Shown here one piece after another: positions 22,101 to 34,755 of a stretch of DNA of 64,000 nucleotides. Each line of letters opens with the position of its first letter. The first letter of the stretch is position 1. Both the position numbers and the translations under genes were made by a program. The notes beneath the pieces are model-generated. The model did no database searches, was not told the DNA's origin, and saw nothing but the letters and a program-made list of their open reading frames with translations. Origin of the DNA: Mikania micrantha (lineage: Eukaryota > Streptophyta > Magnoliopsida > Asterales > Asteraceae); NCBI GenBank assembly GCA_009363875.1, contig CM018691.1, positions 992,001 through 1,056,000 of the forward strand, written 5' to 3'.

Positions 22101-23029
22101 TTGACCAAGATAATGTAAGTTCTTTTACATCGGTTCCATTTTTTTATTATGAAGTATTATGGTTTTTCATAGAGGTAAATAAAGGTGGTAATTTTGACCA
22201 GTTTACTTATGAATAGGTTGATTTGGGCTTTTGTTTTATGATGTATCCAAGCTTTTAAAGAAGTTTTATTCACAATTTAGATTATCATCATAGTAATATA
22301 AATTTTAGAGTAAACTACCTAGATGGTCCTTGTGGTTTGTTAGTATTTCACTCTTGGTCCATAGGTTTCATAAATTACGCATATGGTCCCTAACATTTGA
22401 CATTTGCAACCCATATAGCGCTTATGTGAGGGTAATTTGGTCAATTACGTGAGGGTAATTTGGTCAATTATATGAGGATAATTTGGTGACCTAAGGACTA
22501 TATGTGTTACTAATGTCAAAAGTTAGCGATTGTATGGGTAATTTATGAAACATAGGGACCAAGAGTGAAATACTAGCAAACCATAAGGATCATATCAGTA
22601 ATTTACTCTAATTTTTATAATCATATTTAACAAGTTAATCATCTACAAGACACTAAAAAGATTGTCAAAGTAGTGTTTTGTGGGTCAATAAACCTGTTTG
22701 ACCCGACCACCCAAACATACAAAAGCTTATTTTTAGCTTAAGGGTATAATAAATTAATAATCCAGCCTACCCATCCCACCCGGTGGACTTGGTTTATTGT
22801 TTTCCAAAATCATAGCTAGCTGTTTAGCTAAAAATTTTCATCGAAACCCCGAATTAACCATACGCATATTCTTAATTTTTTTATTTTTATTAATTATTTT
22901 CATTTTCAGGATGGGCGCATAGATTACAATGAGTTTGTGGCCATGATGCAAGGACACACTGGCTCTGCACCTAAAAAGAGCCTAGACAATAGTTTCAGTA
23001 TCAAGTTCAGAGAAGCATTTAAACTTTGA
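16158..23029 (+). CDS. CPK1: Calcium-dependent protein kinase, CPK1/CPK2 type
   Basis: Exons 16,158-16,944, 17,930-18,073, 19,288-19,440, 20,351-20,466, 20,707-20,874, 21,893-22,114 and 22,910-23,029 join in frame to 569 aa. The Ser/Thr kinase domain follows a Pro-rich variable region: GQGQFG at residues 115-120, ATP-binding Lys137, HRD around 230-232, DFG at 253-255. A junction autoinhibitory segment leads to four EF-hands with loops at 422-433, 458-469, 494-505 and 527-538, all with the expected acidic ends. The N-terminus MGNTC gives Gly2 (myristoylation) and Cys5 (palmitoylation), so membrane attachment is likely. The N-terminal and junction sequences fit the CPK1/CPK2 group; the exact orthologue is not certain. 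It decodes Ca2+ signals by phosphorylating targets. All introns are GT-AG; introns 2, 3 and 6 contain small transposons. Confidence 0.96.
18781..19025. mobile_element. Stowaway-like MITE (Tc1/mariner), CDPK intron 2
   Basis: Terminal inverted repeats CTCCCTCTATCCCA and the complement of GGGACAGAAAGAG, flanked by TA on both sides (18,779-18,780 and 19,026-19,027). Length 245 bp. These are the classic plant Stowaway ends and target site. Confidence 0.88.
19092..19189 (+). mobile_element. Short tRNA-like SINE fragment, CDPK intron 2
   Basis: TAGCTTGGTGGCATTGGTTG resembles an A box and GTGTGAGTTCAAATC a B box of RNA polymerase III promoters. Direct repeats TTAGTTGTA lie at 19,083-19,091 and 19,190-19,198. 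At 98 bp it is short for a SINE and has no clear tail, so it may be a truncated copy. Confidence 0.5.
20028..20132. mobile_element. MITE with 18-bp inverted ends, CDPK intron 3
   Basis: The left end GTGAGGTTCAAATGAGAAC and right end GTTCTCATTTGAACTCAC are inverted copies with a one-base difference. Length about 105 bp. Superfamily not determined. Confidence 0.75.
22307..22609. mobile_element. Foldback MITE, 303 bp, CDPK intron 6
   Basis: It starts AGAGTAAACTACCTAGATGG and ends with the imperfect complement ...CAGTAATTTACTCT; arms of about 70 bp are largely complementary. AATTTT lies on both sides as a likely target duplication. The inner part has two GAGGGTAATTTGGTCAATTA units. Confidence 0.8.
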
Positions 23030-24893
23030 ATATATCAAGTTTTAATCTTTTTTTTTTTTACTGTTTCATGTTATAGAACTATAACCTTTTTTTTTTTTTT
23101 TTTTTTTCAAAATGTGTTTCAAGTTTTGAGCTTGAATGTGTTTTGCAGATTGTACCAATCTGTCTTTTGTGTTATGATACACCTTAATTTAAAGAGAGTG
23201 ATATGACTTTTGGGTTTCTTGTGACCCTTTGTTTCAGGAAAAAAGAAAAATGGAGCCTCAATCTGTCATCCCAACTACTATTTTTAATCGTTGACCGGCA
23301 TGCATTGCAAGATTGCATAACATATTGTGTAATATTGTTTTGTACAATACAATGGAGGTGTGCAAACTGCAAACTAAGTTTTTGGCCCCAACAGGTTCGG
23401 TTTGTGCCAATTTCGGTCAGAAACTGATTTTTAGCCGAACTGATTTTCAATGGGAAATGACTAAGTCGAAATCGGTTTGGGTCATGTTTGATAGGGTTAC
23501 AAAAAAGCTTTCAACCCTACGATTCGGGTTGGTTCTAAACATGTTCTTGTCAAACAGTTGCATCGCTTTCAGATGACAAATTGGTTTTTGCCCACCTCTC
23601 TGACTCCATTATGTTTGTAAATTGGACAATTGCATGTATTCTTCTCTAAAGTTATGAAATTGCATATTATCCTAAATTATACTTGAAGAAAATTTCTTGC
23701 TACTGCATTTAAAACTTCGTTTTGAGAAAATATGTAATTTTTCATGTTTAGAGAGAGATACGAATGTTTCTTAGTAAGAACAATTGCATTTGCAAATGCT
23801 CTCCTTCAATGTAAAACTTTAAGATATCAAGATACTTGATTGAGAGTTCATGTCATAATAATAAAAAATAACATTAAAAATCAAATACTACCCATAACCG
23901 AAACATTAAATATAAGTCGTAACGTTAACGTTGAAACACTCTGGAATGTCAAAACACACATAGAAAAAAATGATACAATGGCTGCCTCTCATCTGACTCA
24001 ATCAAGCACCTAGAGCCTTGCTAAGGTTGGCAAGGTCAATCCGACTACGATTATCAAGGCTGATCTAGCTTTCGATTGGCAAGACATGTCATGCTAAGAT
24101 TGACAAGGTATACTATGCTAAGATTGGTAAGGCAAGCCATACCCTACATCAAAATATAAGTTAAAAAAACAAACATAAAAAAACATTTATAAAAGATGAA
24201 CCGGTTAGTTCTTTTAGTTAAGTGAATAAAAGAATTTTATTCAGTTTTGTTCGTTTCTTAAGCAAAACAAACGTAAGCAAAAACTTCAATGAGCGGTTTG
24301 TTATGTATATATGTAACATGCTGTGATAAAATTATATTAGTTTTATGTATATATTTTTTAAATTAAATTGCTGATCCTGCAACCAAACAAGTAAATTAAG
24401 ACTAAAATTTAATAAGGTTAGAGAAGGGAAACCAAGTTATGTACTAGAGGCGTTGAAAGTTAAATTTTAACTAAACTTATTGAAGTTAAACCGTGAGTAA
24501 ACTAAACCAAAACAGTTGTTAATAGTTTGATTTTAGTTGCAGGAAATATGACAAAAACAAACAAATAGTAAACAACAAAATAGGGTTCTTCACGAACCGA
24601 ACCCATCATACCATTGTCTATGCTCGGTTCGTTAAATTAGTTTCAAGTTTCAACTGAGCATAATTCAAATGATCACATTTCCGAGATTTTCAAGCGAATG
24701 TCTAACGAGTTTTGAGTGTTGACTAATTTTGACCGCTATTATTTTCAAAAGTTTTTTTTATTTTATTTATTATTATTATTTTTGATAAATCATACTATAA
24801 AAAAAATATATTAAAGCAGTTCACAAGAAGTCACAATTGGTTTCTGGAAATCATTCAAACAACAATCTGTCTGCTCATCATCATCAACCAACA
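23030..24893. other. Intergenic region between CDPK and SWEET1
   Basis: CDPK 3' UTR with two poly-T runs (about 23,050 and 23,087-23,107), then AT-rich DNA without a supported gene. At about 24,010-24,140 a degenerate ~30-bp unit GCTAAGATTGRCAAGG is repeated. The last few hundred bases are the SWEET1 promoter side; no motif stands out beyond AT-richness. Confidence 0.6.
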
Positions 24894-26691
24894 ATGGCAT
24901 CAATTTCAATCTTACGCACAATTTTTGGTGTCTTCGGTACCTTCTTCTTCATTCAAACAACAATCTATCTGTTCATCATCATCATCATGTTCATTGATTT
25001 CCTGATTTCAAAAAACAGGAAATGCCGCCGGACTCTTCCTCTTCCTCGCTCCGATGTGATCCCCAAAACCAATTTCCCGCCAAAATAGTTCATGTGAGTA
25101 CATTTAAAATCAACCCACTGATCGATCAGGTTGCTTCACTTGCAGGATCACATTCCAGAGGATCATCAACAACAAATCAACTGAAGAATTCTCCGGGATT
25201 CCGTACCCGATGACTCTGCTTAACTGTCTTCTCTCCGGCTGGTACGGATTACCCTTCGTATCGGAAAATAACACTCTGGTGACGGTGACCAACGCTGCCG
25301 GATCGGTGATCGAGACGGTTTATGTGTCGGTTTTTGTTATGTATGCATCCAAGAAGGAGAAGATGAAGGTTGTTGGGCTGGTTGTGTTTGTCGTCGCTAC
25401 CTTCTTCACGGTGGCGTTGGTGTCGGCTTTTGGTCTCTCCGGTGAGACCCGCCGAGGTTTCTGCGGCTACGCCGCCGCGGTGTTCTCGGTTATCATGTAC
25501 GCATCGCCTCTCTCGATCATGGTACGTCCACGTAATTTGATTATGATCAAGAACTTTTTTTTTTATTATTTTGAAAAATTTTAATACAATCTAATGATTT
25601 TAAATGAAAGTGCTACAACCGTAAGAATCTAACCGTTATACTACTATAAAGTGGTGCTTGTAGAACTGACCAGTCTCACTAGTTTAGCTTGTTGTTTCTC
25701 GAATGAATTGGTTATTTACACACTCAACTTTTTTATTTTAACACCCCGCTGGCAGTATACGTCTCGTATAGGTATATACGAAGCGTATAGCCCCTCTGAC
25801 AAACAATGATACGATGATGATTGGTCTCGTATACGTCTAGTATACAAGTCCAATTATTGACACCGGTAAACTCTGATAAAAAATGATTGCCCCATTTACA
25901 CCTTGTATAGGCGTATATAGTGCATGGACGAAGCTTTTAAGGGGCCCGGGGTGCCCCGGCCCCCCTGTTTTTTCGCTCAGAAGGGTCGATATAATAGTAT
26001 TTCGTCGGAAAATCCTTCGGTTCTCTTCGTTTTCTTCATAAAAATATTTCGGCCCTCTCCGTTTTCATCCTAAAAAATCCTTCGGCCCCCTTTATTTTCT
26101 TCCTAAAAATCCTTCGGTCCCCTCAAACTTTTTTTCCAAGCTCCGCCACTAATAGAGTGTGTGGAGTGGGTGTGAGAATAACAAAACTCTTCTCAAAACC
26201 TTAATTAAAGTCTCTAAATTTGGTTTAAAATATACCTAAAAAATTATCATTATTACATTTTCTTTTTAATTTATTGGCTTTGAATTTGTTTACCCTTCAA
26301 TTTGTAGAGGACAGTGATCAGGACCAAGAGTGTTGAATTTATGCCATTTTTTCTGTCACTATTTGTTTTCTTGTGTGGTACTTTCTGGTTCATATTTGGC
26401 CTTCTTGGAAATGACCCTTTTCTTTATGTAAGTCAATCTTTCACTTCATTACAAATTAGGCCCTCTTATGTTTTATATTGCATTGATTGACTTGAAATCA
26501 AATTCAAGGTATGCAATGGGTTTGGAAGCTTATTGGGTGCCCTACAATTAATTCTATATGCCATGTACAAAGAGAATGATGAACAAAAGGATAAGAAACA
26601 AGCGTCTAAGGAGGGCGGAGTAACCAGTGAGACAGGGCTTGTTCATGAGTTAACAGGAGTTGTATCACCATTAAAAAACAATCAAGTGTAG
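24894..26691 (+). CDS. SWEET1: SWEET sugar transporter, clade I (SWEET1 type)
   Basis: Exons 24,894-24,936, 25,019-25,055, 25,146-25,521, 26,308-26,427 and 26,509-26,691 join in frame to 252 aa, the usual SWEET length. Two MtN3/saliva repeats of three helices linked by a seventh helix are visible: the first carries STEEFSGIPYPMTLLNCLL and WYGLPFVS, the second TKSVEFMPFFLSLFVFLCG and NGFGSLLGALQLILY. SWEETs move sugars across membranes by facilitated diffusion; SWEET1 members transport glucose at the plasma membrane in Arabidopsis. The tail (ENDEQKDKKQ onward) is hydrophilic and cytosolic. Exon 2 is a 37-bp micro-exon and the first intron is only 82 bp, so an unspliced reading from 24,894 gives a misleading short ORF. 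Intron 3 carries a TE fragment. Confidence 0.95.
25924..26151. mobile_element. Non-autonomous TE in SWEET1 intron 3
   Basis: Inverted ends ATGGACGAAGCTT (left) and the complement of AAGCTCCGCCACTA (right) bound a GC-rich start (GGGGCCCGGGGTGCCCC) and about four degenerate ~38-bp units containing TCCTTCGGYCCCCT and TTTTCTTCCTAAAAA. Superfamily not determined. Just before it (25,750-25,920) CGTATA words are repeated. Confidence 0.55.
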
Positions 26692-26930
26692 TGTTATTTT
26701 ATCTATGGTTGTTCGGATTTGAATGTTTTTGTATTTTTGAAATGGTGTTTAGTCTAGTTTTTGTTATGTTACGCAAATGTCCATTTTTAGTGCACTAGTA
26801 AGTAGTAATACAGTGATTTGGTGTATGCAGTTTGATGGTTAAGCTTGCTAACATTGTAATATTTATATATGATTTAAATGGCAACTTTTTACCCCCTCAC
26901 ATAAATACTGTTTATTTCCTACATATCCTA
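26692..26930. other. SWEET1 3' flank
   Basis: 3' UTR and AT-rich flank; no separate feature seen. Confidence 0.5.
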
Positions 26931-28394
26931 TTGCACATGGTACAAGTTATGAGGCCAGATCTTTCTTTTTATCTTCCTTCCTTTCAATTCTAGGGTTTCT
27001 TCCCCCTTTTGCTTTGCTCCTGGTCTTAGAAGGTAGGATAACAGATGAGAGGAGGTGTCCATCTATGGACCGGTTGGTGGTCTGGGTGTTCGACCATGTT
27101 GCGGGAGATCCCGGACGTCGGAACGTTTGATGATGTGTCCCCGCCATTGCACCAGCATCCATCTACGATGCGTGTAGCCGTCCATCTTCTTCACCTAATG
27201 CATGTACCGTACAACTACTGATGCCATTCATTTCTCTTTCTTTTCTCATTTTCAGAATATCAAGTGGGTTTCTCTGGCTTTTTGTCGGCTGGCTTCCAGC
27301 GAGGCATCTAATGGTGACCCTTCTAGAGAGAGGGAGTCGGCCGTTCCAGAGAGAGGAAGAGTACATGTGTTGGGGGTGGCTGGATCATTCGGTGATGGCT
27401 ATTACAGAGAGAAAATAGAGAGGGTAGGGCAAGGTAGGTGCGTCGACCGTCGTTTCCCCTACGACAATGGCTCATCTACGATCACCATCTTAATCTCAAC
27501 TCACTTCCTCTTTCTATCTTTCTTGCTCTGATGGCTCATTTCCCTTGCTCTGATGGCAGTAGTTTTTGTACGGCCACCGTCGTTGCCTAATATGACCGCC
27601 TTCCTCTAGCTTTTTTTCCAGCTACCGCCGCCATCTCCTTCTATTTGTTGCTCTGATTGATGGTTTCTGGAGCCTAGGGCTTTTTCGGTTTAACGGAGAT
27701 CCTAATATTTATTATGTATTTTGTGTGTTGCGAGAGCTAGGTTGGTTATATGATCCGAACATGAAAATCATATTTGCTTGATAACCAACTATTATTGTCT
27801 TGAAAATATGATGCTTGCTTTAGCAGTCAATAATTTTATTATGTTCTTTTTTATTTTTTTGGCTATGATGATTACCTCCTAAAGAGTAGGGTTGAGCAAA
27901 GATTTGATGTTTCATATCTTTGCAGGGCAACATAGTTGCAGCCAAATGTGTTCCCTTATTACATGTCTTAGCTAATAGAGTTATAAACATCCCTTACCTT
28001 CTAATAATACCAATTGAGTGAAAGGCCTTAAATCTAAATTTGCCACTCTAATGTTGTGGTTTCCTTCAGATTGGAGTAGTGTGTAAAGTGAGGAGCTGCA
28101 TGTTAGCTGGTCCAGGTATAAACATCAGGCTGCCTTGGATGTTATTGGTTGGAACTGCTGGAACTATGCTATGAATTGGATTTATTTGCATGCACAGGGT
28201 ACCATTAGGTGGAATGTCAAGAGGGTTGAATGTTGTGCATCTCCTTCGAATAGTGTTATGGCACACTAGGTGGCTGGTCGGCTACTCATAACAAGATTCG
28301 TGTAGAAACTGTTAAATAATGATTACCATTGCATTATCTGAAACAACTTGAAACAAGAGTAAACCCGCGGCAACGCGCGGGTCGCTCCTCCTAG
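26931..28394 (+). mobile_element. Helitron, 3' end clear, 5' end uncertain
   Basis: The 3' end shows a GC stem ACCCGCG (28,363-28,369) and CGCGGGT (28,376-28,382) with a 6-nt loop, eight spacer bases, then terminal CTAG (28,391-28,394) followed by T. This is the diagnostic Helitron terminus. There is no inverted repeat or target duplication, as expected. The left limit is a guess: base composition and short GC-richer ORF fragments change near 26,930-26,960. No Rep/helicase sequence is seen, so it is non-autonomous and may carry captured gene pieces. Confidence 0.65.
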
Positions 28395-28821
28395 TTAGTT
28401 ATATTTATGAAAACCATCAAGCTTTTTTTTTTTTTGCAGCTTTGTTACGAGGACAGGGTTAAATGATCTTTTGCTAAAACTAAATAAAATACATAAAAAC
28501 GAAAAACATTATAAAAGCATGATTAAGGTATTTTCTTAACCCAAACTATAATACAGGTTCGATACGCAATATAGGGGTGAACATGATTAAGGTATTTTCT
28601 TAATTTAAACCATAACATAATACTTTGTTTATCAGTTAAAACCATTGGCTTTTATGCAAGTAAAAATGGTTATAATTTGAAGGAGGCAGTGAAGAAGATG
28701 GTAATTTGCATGTGCAGGAAGTCAAGACTAATGCATCAAGTAATCATGGTCAGGTTCTGAACACAACTGTTTGTTCTTATGAAATTAACCAACTACATTG
28801 TGCCATCTGGCAGCTTCAAAC
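28395..28821. other. Gap between Helitron and VPS60 3' end
   Basis: AT-rich, with a poly-T run near 28,423; likely VPS60 3' UTR on the minus strand in its right part. Nothing else seen. Confidence 0.5.
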
Positions 28822-31800
28822 TTACAATCCCCCTAACCGTGTACGGGGTACTGGAGGCAATCCAAGTTCATCTTCGACCTGCAAAAGAGCATGATTATGC
28901 AGGTAGGATAACAAGTCAAAATGGGTTGTGTCATGTCAACCCGTGGACCCTTTTGTAAAATGAATAATGTTATAGATTGATTTTATAAACATATTTGGCC
29001 ATGACAGTACGTAGTTATGCAACTCAAAACCATCTATTTATTTTAAACCTATAAAAATCAATACTAGATGGGTTGGATAACAAGTCAAAAATAGGTCACG
29101 CCAACCCACAAAACTATTTTGTTCTCTTTTCTTGAAATCTTGAATTAAAGAAAATGAAGTTTACAAATTTGATTTTTAAAAACATATCTAACCATTGGAG
29201 ACAACATGCAACTCAAATTTACCTGTTAATCGACAGCCTGTAAAATAACAATATCATACAAGTTGGGTAACAAGTGAAAAACACATGCTACACACGTACT
29301 TCTCTCTTTTTCTGATTTTTGAAAAGAAATGATGTTATAGATTTTATTTACTTAAAAACATATTGGACCATTAGAGACAACATGTCTCAAATTGATCCAT
29401 TTATTCATATACTGGTCTAGATTGCCACCTTTATTTCAGTGGCAACTTCATAAATTTCCCTCCTAGGTGCTAACTTGCAAAATTACATATTTAAAACATA
29501 TTGGACCGTTAGAGACAACATGTCTCAAATTGACCCATTTATCCATATACTGGTCTAAATTGCCACCCTTTTAGTTTAGGGGCAACTTCATGAACTTCCC
29601 TCCTAACTTACAAAATTGCATATTTCCTCAATCCATGCTTGAAGAGCATTGTACATTATGTATTAAAGACTTATACTTGGGGGCCCTTTATTTAAAATTT
29701 AGGATAACAAGTTTGTAAAACTTACGTGATTATTAGCTTTTCGGGCTGGCACTGCATGTCCATTGGGAGCAGAAGGCAAGTTGAGCTCATCATTATAATC
29801 AGGTTCACTATCAGGTTGAAGATATGAAGGTACCCCTTCACCTTCTGTTTCTAGACCCATATCTGCCTCAAGAGCATCAAGTTCTGCATTTATGTCGCAA
29901 ATTATTTAATAAATAACTTAAAAAAATAAACACGTTTAATTTGATACATTAATAAAAACCATTTACTAATAACACACCTGCAAAATTAATCAACCGCATT
30001 GTGACATCTGGCTTACATTCAACTGACATGGCATTTTCTTGACACGTTGCTAATGTGGCACTAGCATCAGTTGCCATGTCAGCATTACTATATAATAAAA
30101 AATTACCAAGTAATCACAAATTGCCAAGTCACCTTTTCAAAACAGTGTTTACCTATTTGACCAGTAAGCAGTACGCAAAGCCATCTTTTAATGACTTGAT
30201 GAGTACGTTGTCCCATTTGGAAAGAAAATAAAAGTACATTGTTATTTGAGACAAATAAACATTTAATAATACAAGGGTTTTTCTAAGGACACATTTTAAC
30301 ATGTTAAGTGCAATTATGGTGTATATAAGTTTTCTATTTATATATACAGGATAGCTAAAATTAAAGATTATTTGGTTTTTAGTTCAACCTATTTTGCCCT
30401 TGTTTTAAATTATGCTATTCTTTTCTTTTCTTTTCTTTTTTCTCAAAATTTCCATACTATTCTTTGAAAATTCTATATTTTTTAATTTAGAACTTGTAAA
30501 AATAACAATTATAACTAATTTTCTTTGTTTTTCTAAAAAAGGTATGTGAAAGCAGTATATTTAAATATGTAGAAATTTATTTGCACTTATTTTCTTCCTA
30601 ATTTACCAAAATTTTTGTATATATTTATTGTTTAGCTTTTTGAAATAAAATCGGCATATACAGCTTGTTTTTAATTAAATGTCACCAAAATTCATTATAT
30701 AGCAAATATAATAAATGCACCAACTTTATACTAACAAACCAAAATATGAAAATCATGAAAAAAAAGGTTTGAAAATATATACAACTTTTTGTATATCTTG
30801 GTTGTTTTAGCTTTTTGAAATGAAATCCACATATTTATTTGTTTTTCAATAATTGCCACCAACATTCATTATATAGGAAAAATATGAAACTTATGAAAAT
30901 TAAAAAGGATGAAAAATGAAGTTCATAGATAACCAAAAGGGGGGAAAATGGGTAAAACTACCCGTGCTTCATTTCAGAACAATGTTTTTGTTAGTTTTTG
31001 GAATTCAAATGTTTGCCCACTAGTCGTGGTTACTTAAAATATAACAAACTTTATTATTGGGTGACAGATTTTATTCATCATTGCTTTGACGAAAGGCGTA
31101 CTACAATAAGTAAAATTAATTTGTATCCAAAGTAACAGCTAAAAGAAATAATAAATTTAATAATGTCTCTAAAATAAAATGGTAAATTTTACACTTACCA
31201 CCCATGAGATCTTCTTCATCAATGTCATCAGGCACATTATAGTTTCTCCCAAGAGACTCTTGAATTTCATTGCTAACTTCCATCAAGTCCATCATGTCAT
31301 CTTGCAAATTCTTCATATGAATAAAGCAATTGGTTCAAATTTAGCAAATAGTGAATGATAGACAAAAGAGGCTAGTTTTGGTAGTGGCCAAAACAAGCAG
31401 CGATAGCTTGAAGTGACTCATGAGTCATGAACACTTCCTTGTCATTTTTTTTAAACAATGCTCAATTATGATTACTTAACAATTTAAAGTAAAATTTAGG
31501 CGACTTTCAACATGCTCGATCCATTCCTCTTTAATATATTTATTTTTTTGTTTGACTAGTTTGAGATAGACTAAAACCCAAAACAACTCTTTCAAAAGTA
31601 AATGGCCAAATTTGCCACTTGGAAGATATGAAATCAATCAGTGACATATAAAATAAGAGAAACAAAACCATATACTAACATCAATTTCTTGAATCTTTAC
31701 GGTCTTCATCATTCCTTTCAACTCTTTGTTTGCTGATTTCAGAGCTGACATCTGGACAATACAAAATCAATCAGTGAGAAGAATTTGAAAATTTAGGATG

Positions 31801-33918
31801 CCTGTATCAAAATCAAATATTCAAAGTCATGGTTCACCCACACATTCAAGAAAAAAACGGGCCCTAGAATTAGATGTGGGGTTGACTACCTCATGGAGGT
31901 AGGCAGCAACTTCCAACCAGAGGACAAAAAAAGCTCCACCCCGCATGCTTTGAACTATTTCCCCCATGGCGCTACCAATAAAACCAATAAGGTGAAAAAT
32001 GGAACCCTATAACAACCAATTCAATTAAGCTAATCCTATGTATATCATAAATTAAGTTTTGACTCTCAATACGATTACAAGAACTAGAACACACAATGTG
32101 GGATATTTGAAACACACAACTGGTTATCCGTAGTAAAATCAAACACAAAGCCAAAGATAACCAGGATGATGTATTGATGCATTTTGAAACCGAGTATATT
32201 GACATGGAATAATCACAAATTACCCATAATAAAACGTGTTGAAGTAGATATTGTTTGGATGTGCTTATGTTGTTTGAACTTTGAAGCTTAAATACTTTAA
32301 ATGTAATTGTTAGAGCATTAAACATATTAACCAATAGAATATATAATGATCAAAGCAAACATTTCAAATTGTAAATATTTAAATGTAAATAACATAATTC
32401 TTAAATATCAATAACAACAACAACAACAACAATAATAATAACAATGACAACGACAATGACAATAATTATCAACATCAAAACACACATTCAAATGTCCCCT
32501 AATTCTGAAAAGCATGATTAGAAGATAAGTTCCGGTGACAATTACAAACAATTCACTTATTAATTATGAAACATACTGTTTGTTGAGCATCCTTTAGGCC
32601 CTCTGAAGCGAATGCAACTTGATCTAGATTGAAAGTTTGGTTGTACAGCATGTCTCGTTGTCCTTCATACCTGGCAAGAGTGATTAAAGGTGTAGTTATC
32701 GTAAAAAAGTTTGGGATTACAGATGTTATTCTATAATACTCTATACAACAACAACAATAGGAACATCTTAATTTGGTCATAATAAAAATCAGCATTCTCT
32801 AAATCTTCATGCATTCATTAAAGCCAACCTTCCAATGTCATGTTTGTCATCAAGTTAAGAATGCAGTATTTGGCTTCATGTGCTTTTATTCTTCAAAAGT
32901 TATAATCATTACATGTTATTACCAATAATAATGATATAATGATATATAATATATGATTTGGAACTTACATTCTTTTTTGTTTAAGAACTCTCATTGCGCG
33001 AGCTTTCACAGCTTCTTGAGCTGGACCAGGGCGGGTCCTTTTGATCTGTTCTTTGTATTTAGCAAGTTCCCCATCAAGTCGCTTGATTTTTTCATCTACT
33101 GACTCCCCTCTTTTATTGATCTATATAAGCGATAAAAAATGATCAAAGCTTTATATTTATACTTATGCATAGTTAGAGAAACAAATACTAAAAAAGTGGA
33201 TGGGACTTCAGATTACTCAAAAATAAAACCAAATATGTAGCCACTTAATCAGATTAGGACCATTGAGTAATAAGCAAAATACAATTATGGCATTCATGTT
33301 ATATCAAAGCCGATAAAGAATAAACCATTATCATTAAAGAAAGGACTATTCATGTTATACCCTGCAGGTTTTTGCTTGATGGTAAACTGGGAAAGTTAGA
33401 AAGAAAATGAAAGTACGAAACTGAAACTCTGTCCATGCCTTTGACATTTTGGTCCTACGGGTAACACGAGTATACACCCTACAATGATAAATCCCTACAT
33501 ATACATACATTCGAGTCACATTTGTTTTCGTAATGCTATAAATCCCAGCCATAGGTTATCTATGGAACAACGCTGCTAACCTAAAACGGTTATTCAGTAA
33601 TGAGCTCAAGGTACTCAATCGATACTTTCAAGAACGCAACGTTTCACAAAATCGCTTCAATCTTTGACCCCAGAATGCCAACCTTAAATCTGTTAACCTT
33701 GATAACACATAAACGAAAAAAATTAACCACATAAACAGCATATAAAGCACATTAACAGTCAAATTAACTACTACCAGCAATTGAAAAAAGAACGAAAAGG
33801 AACAATCGAAACAAAAGTAAATAAATCCATGGATCAAGAGAAACAATACCCGATCGGAGGCTTCATTGAGCGATGGAGGAGGTGTTTTATCTTTCTTAAC
33901 ACCAAACACTTTCTTCAT
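28822..33918 (-). CDS. VPS60: ESCRT-III subunit VPS60 (CHMP5)
   Basis: Minus-strand exons 33,918-33,850, 33,120-32,969, 32,670-32,577, 31,751-31,680, 31,310-31,199, 29,883-29,726 and 28,878-28,822 join in frame to 237 aa, matching plant VPS60 length. The Snf7 fold is seen from the basic N-terminus (MKKVFGVKKDK) through EGQRDMLYNQTFNLDQVAFA and NLQDDMMDLMEVSNEIQE; the acidic C-terminal half (DDIDEEDLMG) would bind LIP5/VTA1 and regulate the Vps4 ATPase. It acts on multivesicular bodies in the cytosol. The last exon is only 57 bp and lies 847 bp beyond exon 6; it encodes an EDELGLPPVPR tail typical of the family and is easily overlooked because the intron read-through stops quickly. All introns are GT-AG. 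Confidence 0.96.
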
Positions 33919-34203
33919 CTCTGTTACTGCAAACTTCTAATCGTTTCTAGGGTTTTTTTTTCTTGGATCAAACGCAGAGAATGCAGAGTACTTGAGAACG
34001 ATGATATCGATGTCAGATCCGCTACGTCTAATCTTCCGTTTGCAATCTCGAAGAGTGATTCAAACGCTAAATTCCGTTGAATCGTGAAATCTGGAATCGA
34101 GTTTATATGGAAGGGAATTTAAATTTTGAAACATGTTTAGGAACGTTGCTCTTGACAAATTTGTATCAACACCCTTCATGTTTTCATTTTTTTTCTTTTC
34201 ACA

Positions 34204-34237
<34 letters not shown>

Positions 34238-34755
34238 GTTCTTGTTAGGAGTCCAATTCAATATTACATGTTTTGTTAGTCTACAACTTCACTTAAATCT
34301 GATCCATTTACACCATCTTTGAATTTTTTTTTTTTTGATAGATATGTTAAGCTTAGTATACTCACATTACACAATTTTAATTGTGTGACTTAAATTTTGA
34401 GACTATAATATAGCTTTATGATTCAACTAAATAAAATTAATAACCATACCAAGAAACTATGAAACTTTTTCAAACCAATGGTTTGGGTCAAACCAAATTT
34501 ATAGTAAGGGTCTTGCGGGTCTTGCGATGATTGCGGTTGGATTTTAGGTGAAACCAATCAAATAAGTCGTTATTCAATTCAACGAGTTCACGATATTTTA
34601 GCATTCATCTAAGCAATTACTTTGAATGTTTAGATCTTCATCATTTTCTGATAGGTTTCTATTATTTTTTTTTATGGAAGTATGACAAGCACACAATCAT
34701 GTGTTTTGTAATGATTACTCTTATTATTATTATTATTTTTTCTTTAGGGTTTCTT
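33919..34755. promoter_or_regulatory. VPS60 5' UTR and upstream region
   Basis: The minus-strand leader lies at about 33,919-34,080. Upstream are a T-run (about 34,207-34,233), a second at 34,325-34,337, and AT-rich DNA. No further gene is supported. Confidence 0.5.
34751..34755. other. Target site duplication TTCTT (left)
   Basis: Matches 39,455-39,459 exactly and abuts TG...CA ends of the solo LTR. Confidence 0.8.

Noticed and set aside
24837..25088. 83-aa ORF before SWEET1
   Set aside because: It reads through SWEET1 exon 1 and intron 1; splicing at 24,936 and 25,019 gives the conserved transporter start.
28706..28894. 62-aa + strand ORF
   Set aside because: It is antisense to the last exon of VPS60 on the minus strand, which fits the family motif and splice phase.
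33628..33918. 96-aa minus ORF with hydrophobic tail as a separate small membrane protein
   Set aside because: Only its first 23 codons are coding (VPS60 exon 1); the rest is intron 1.
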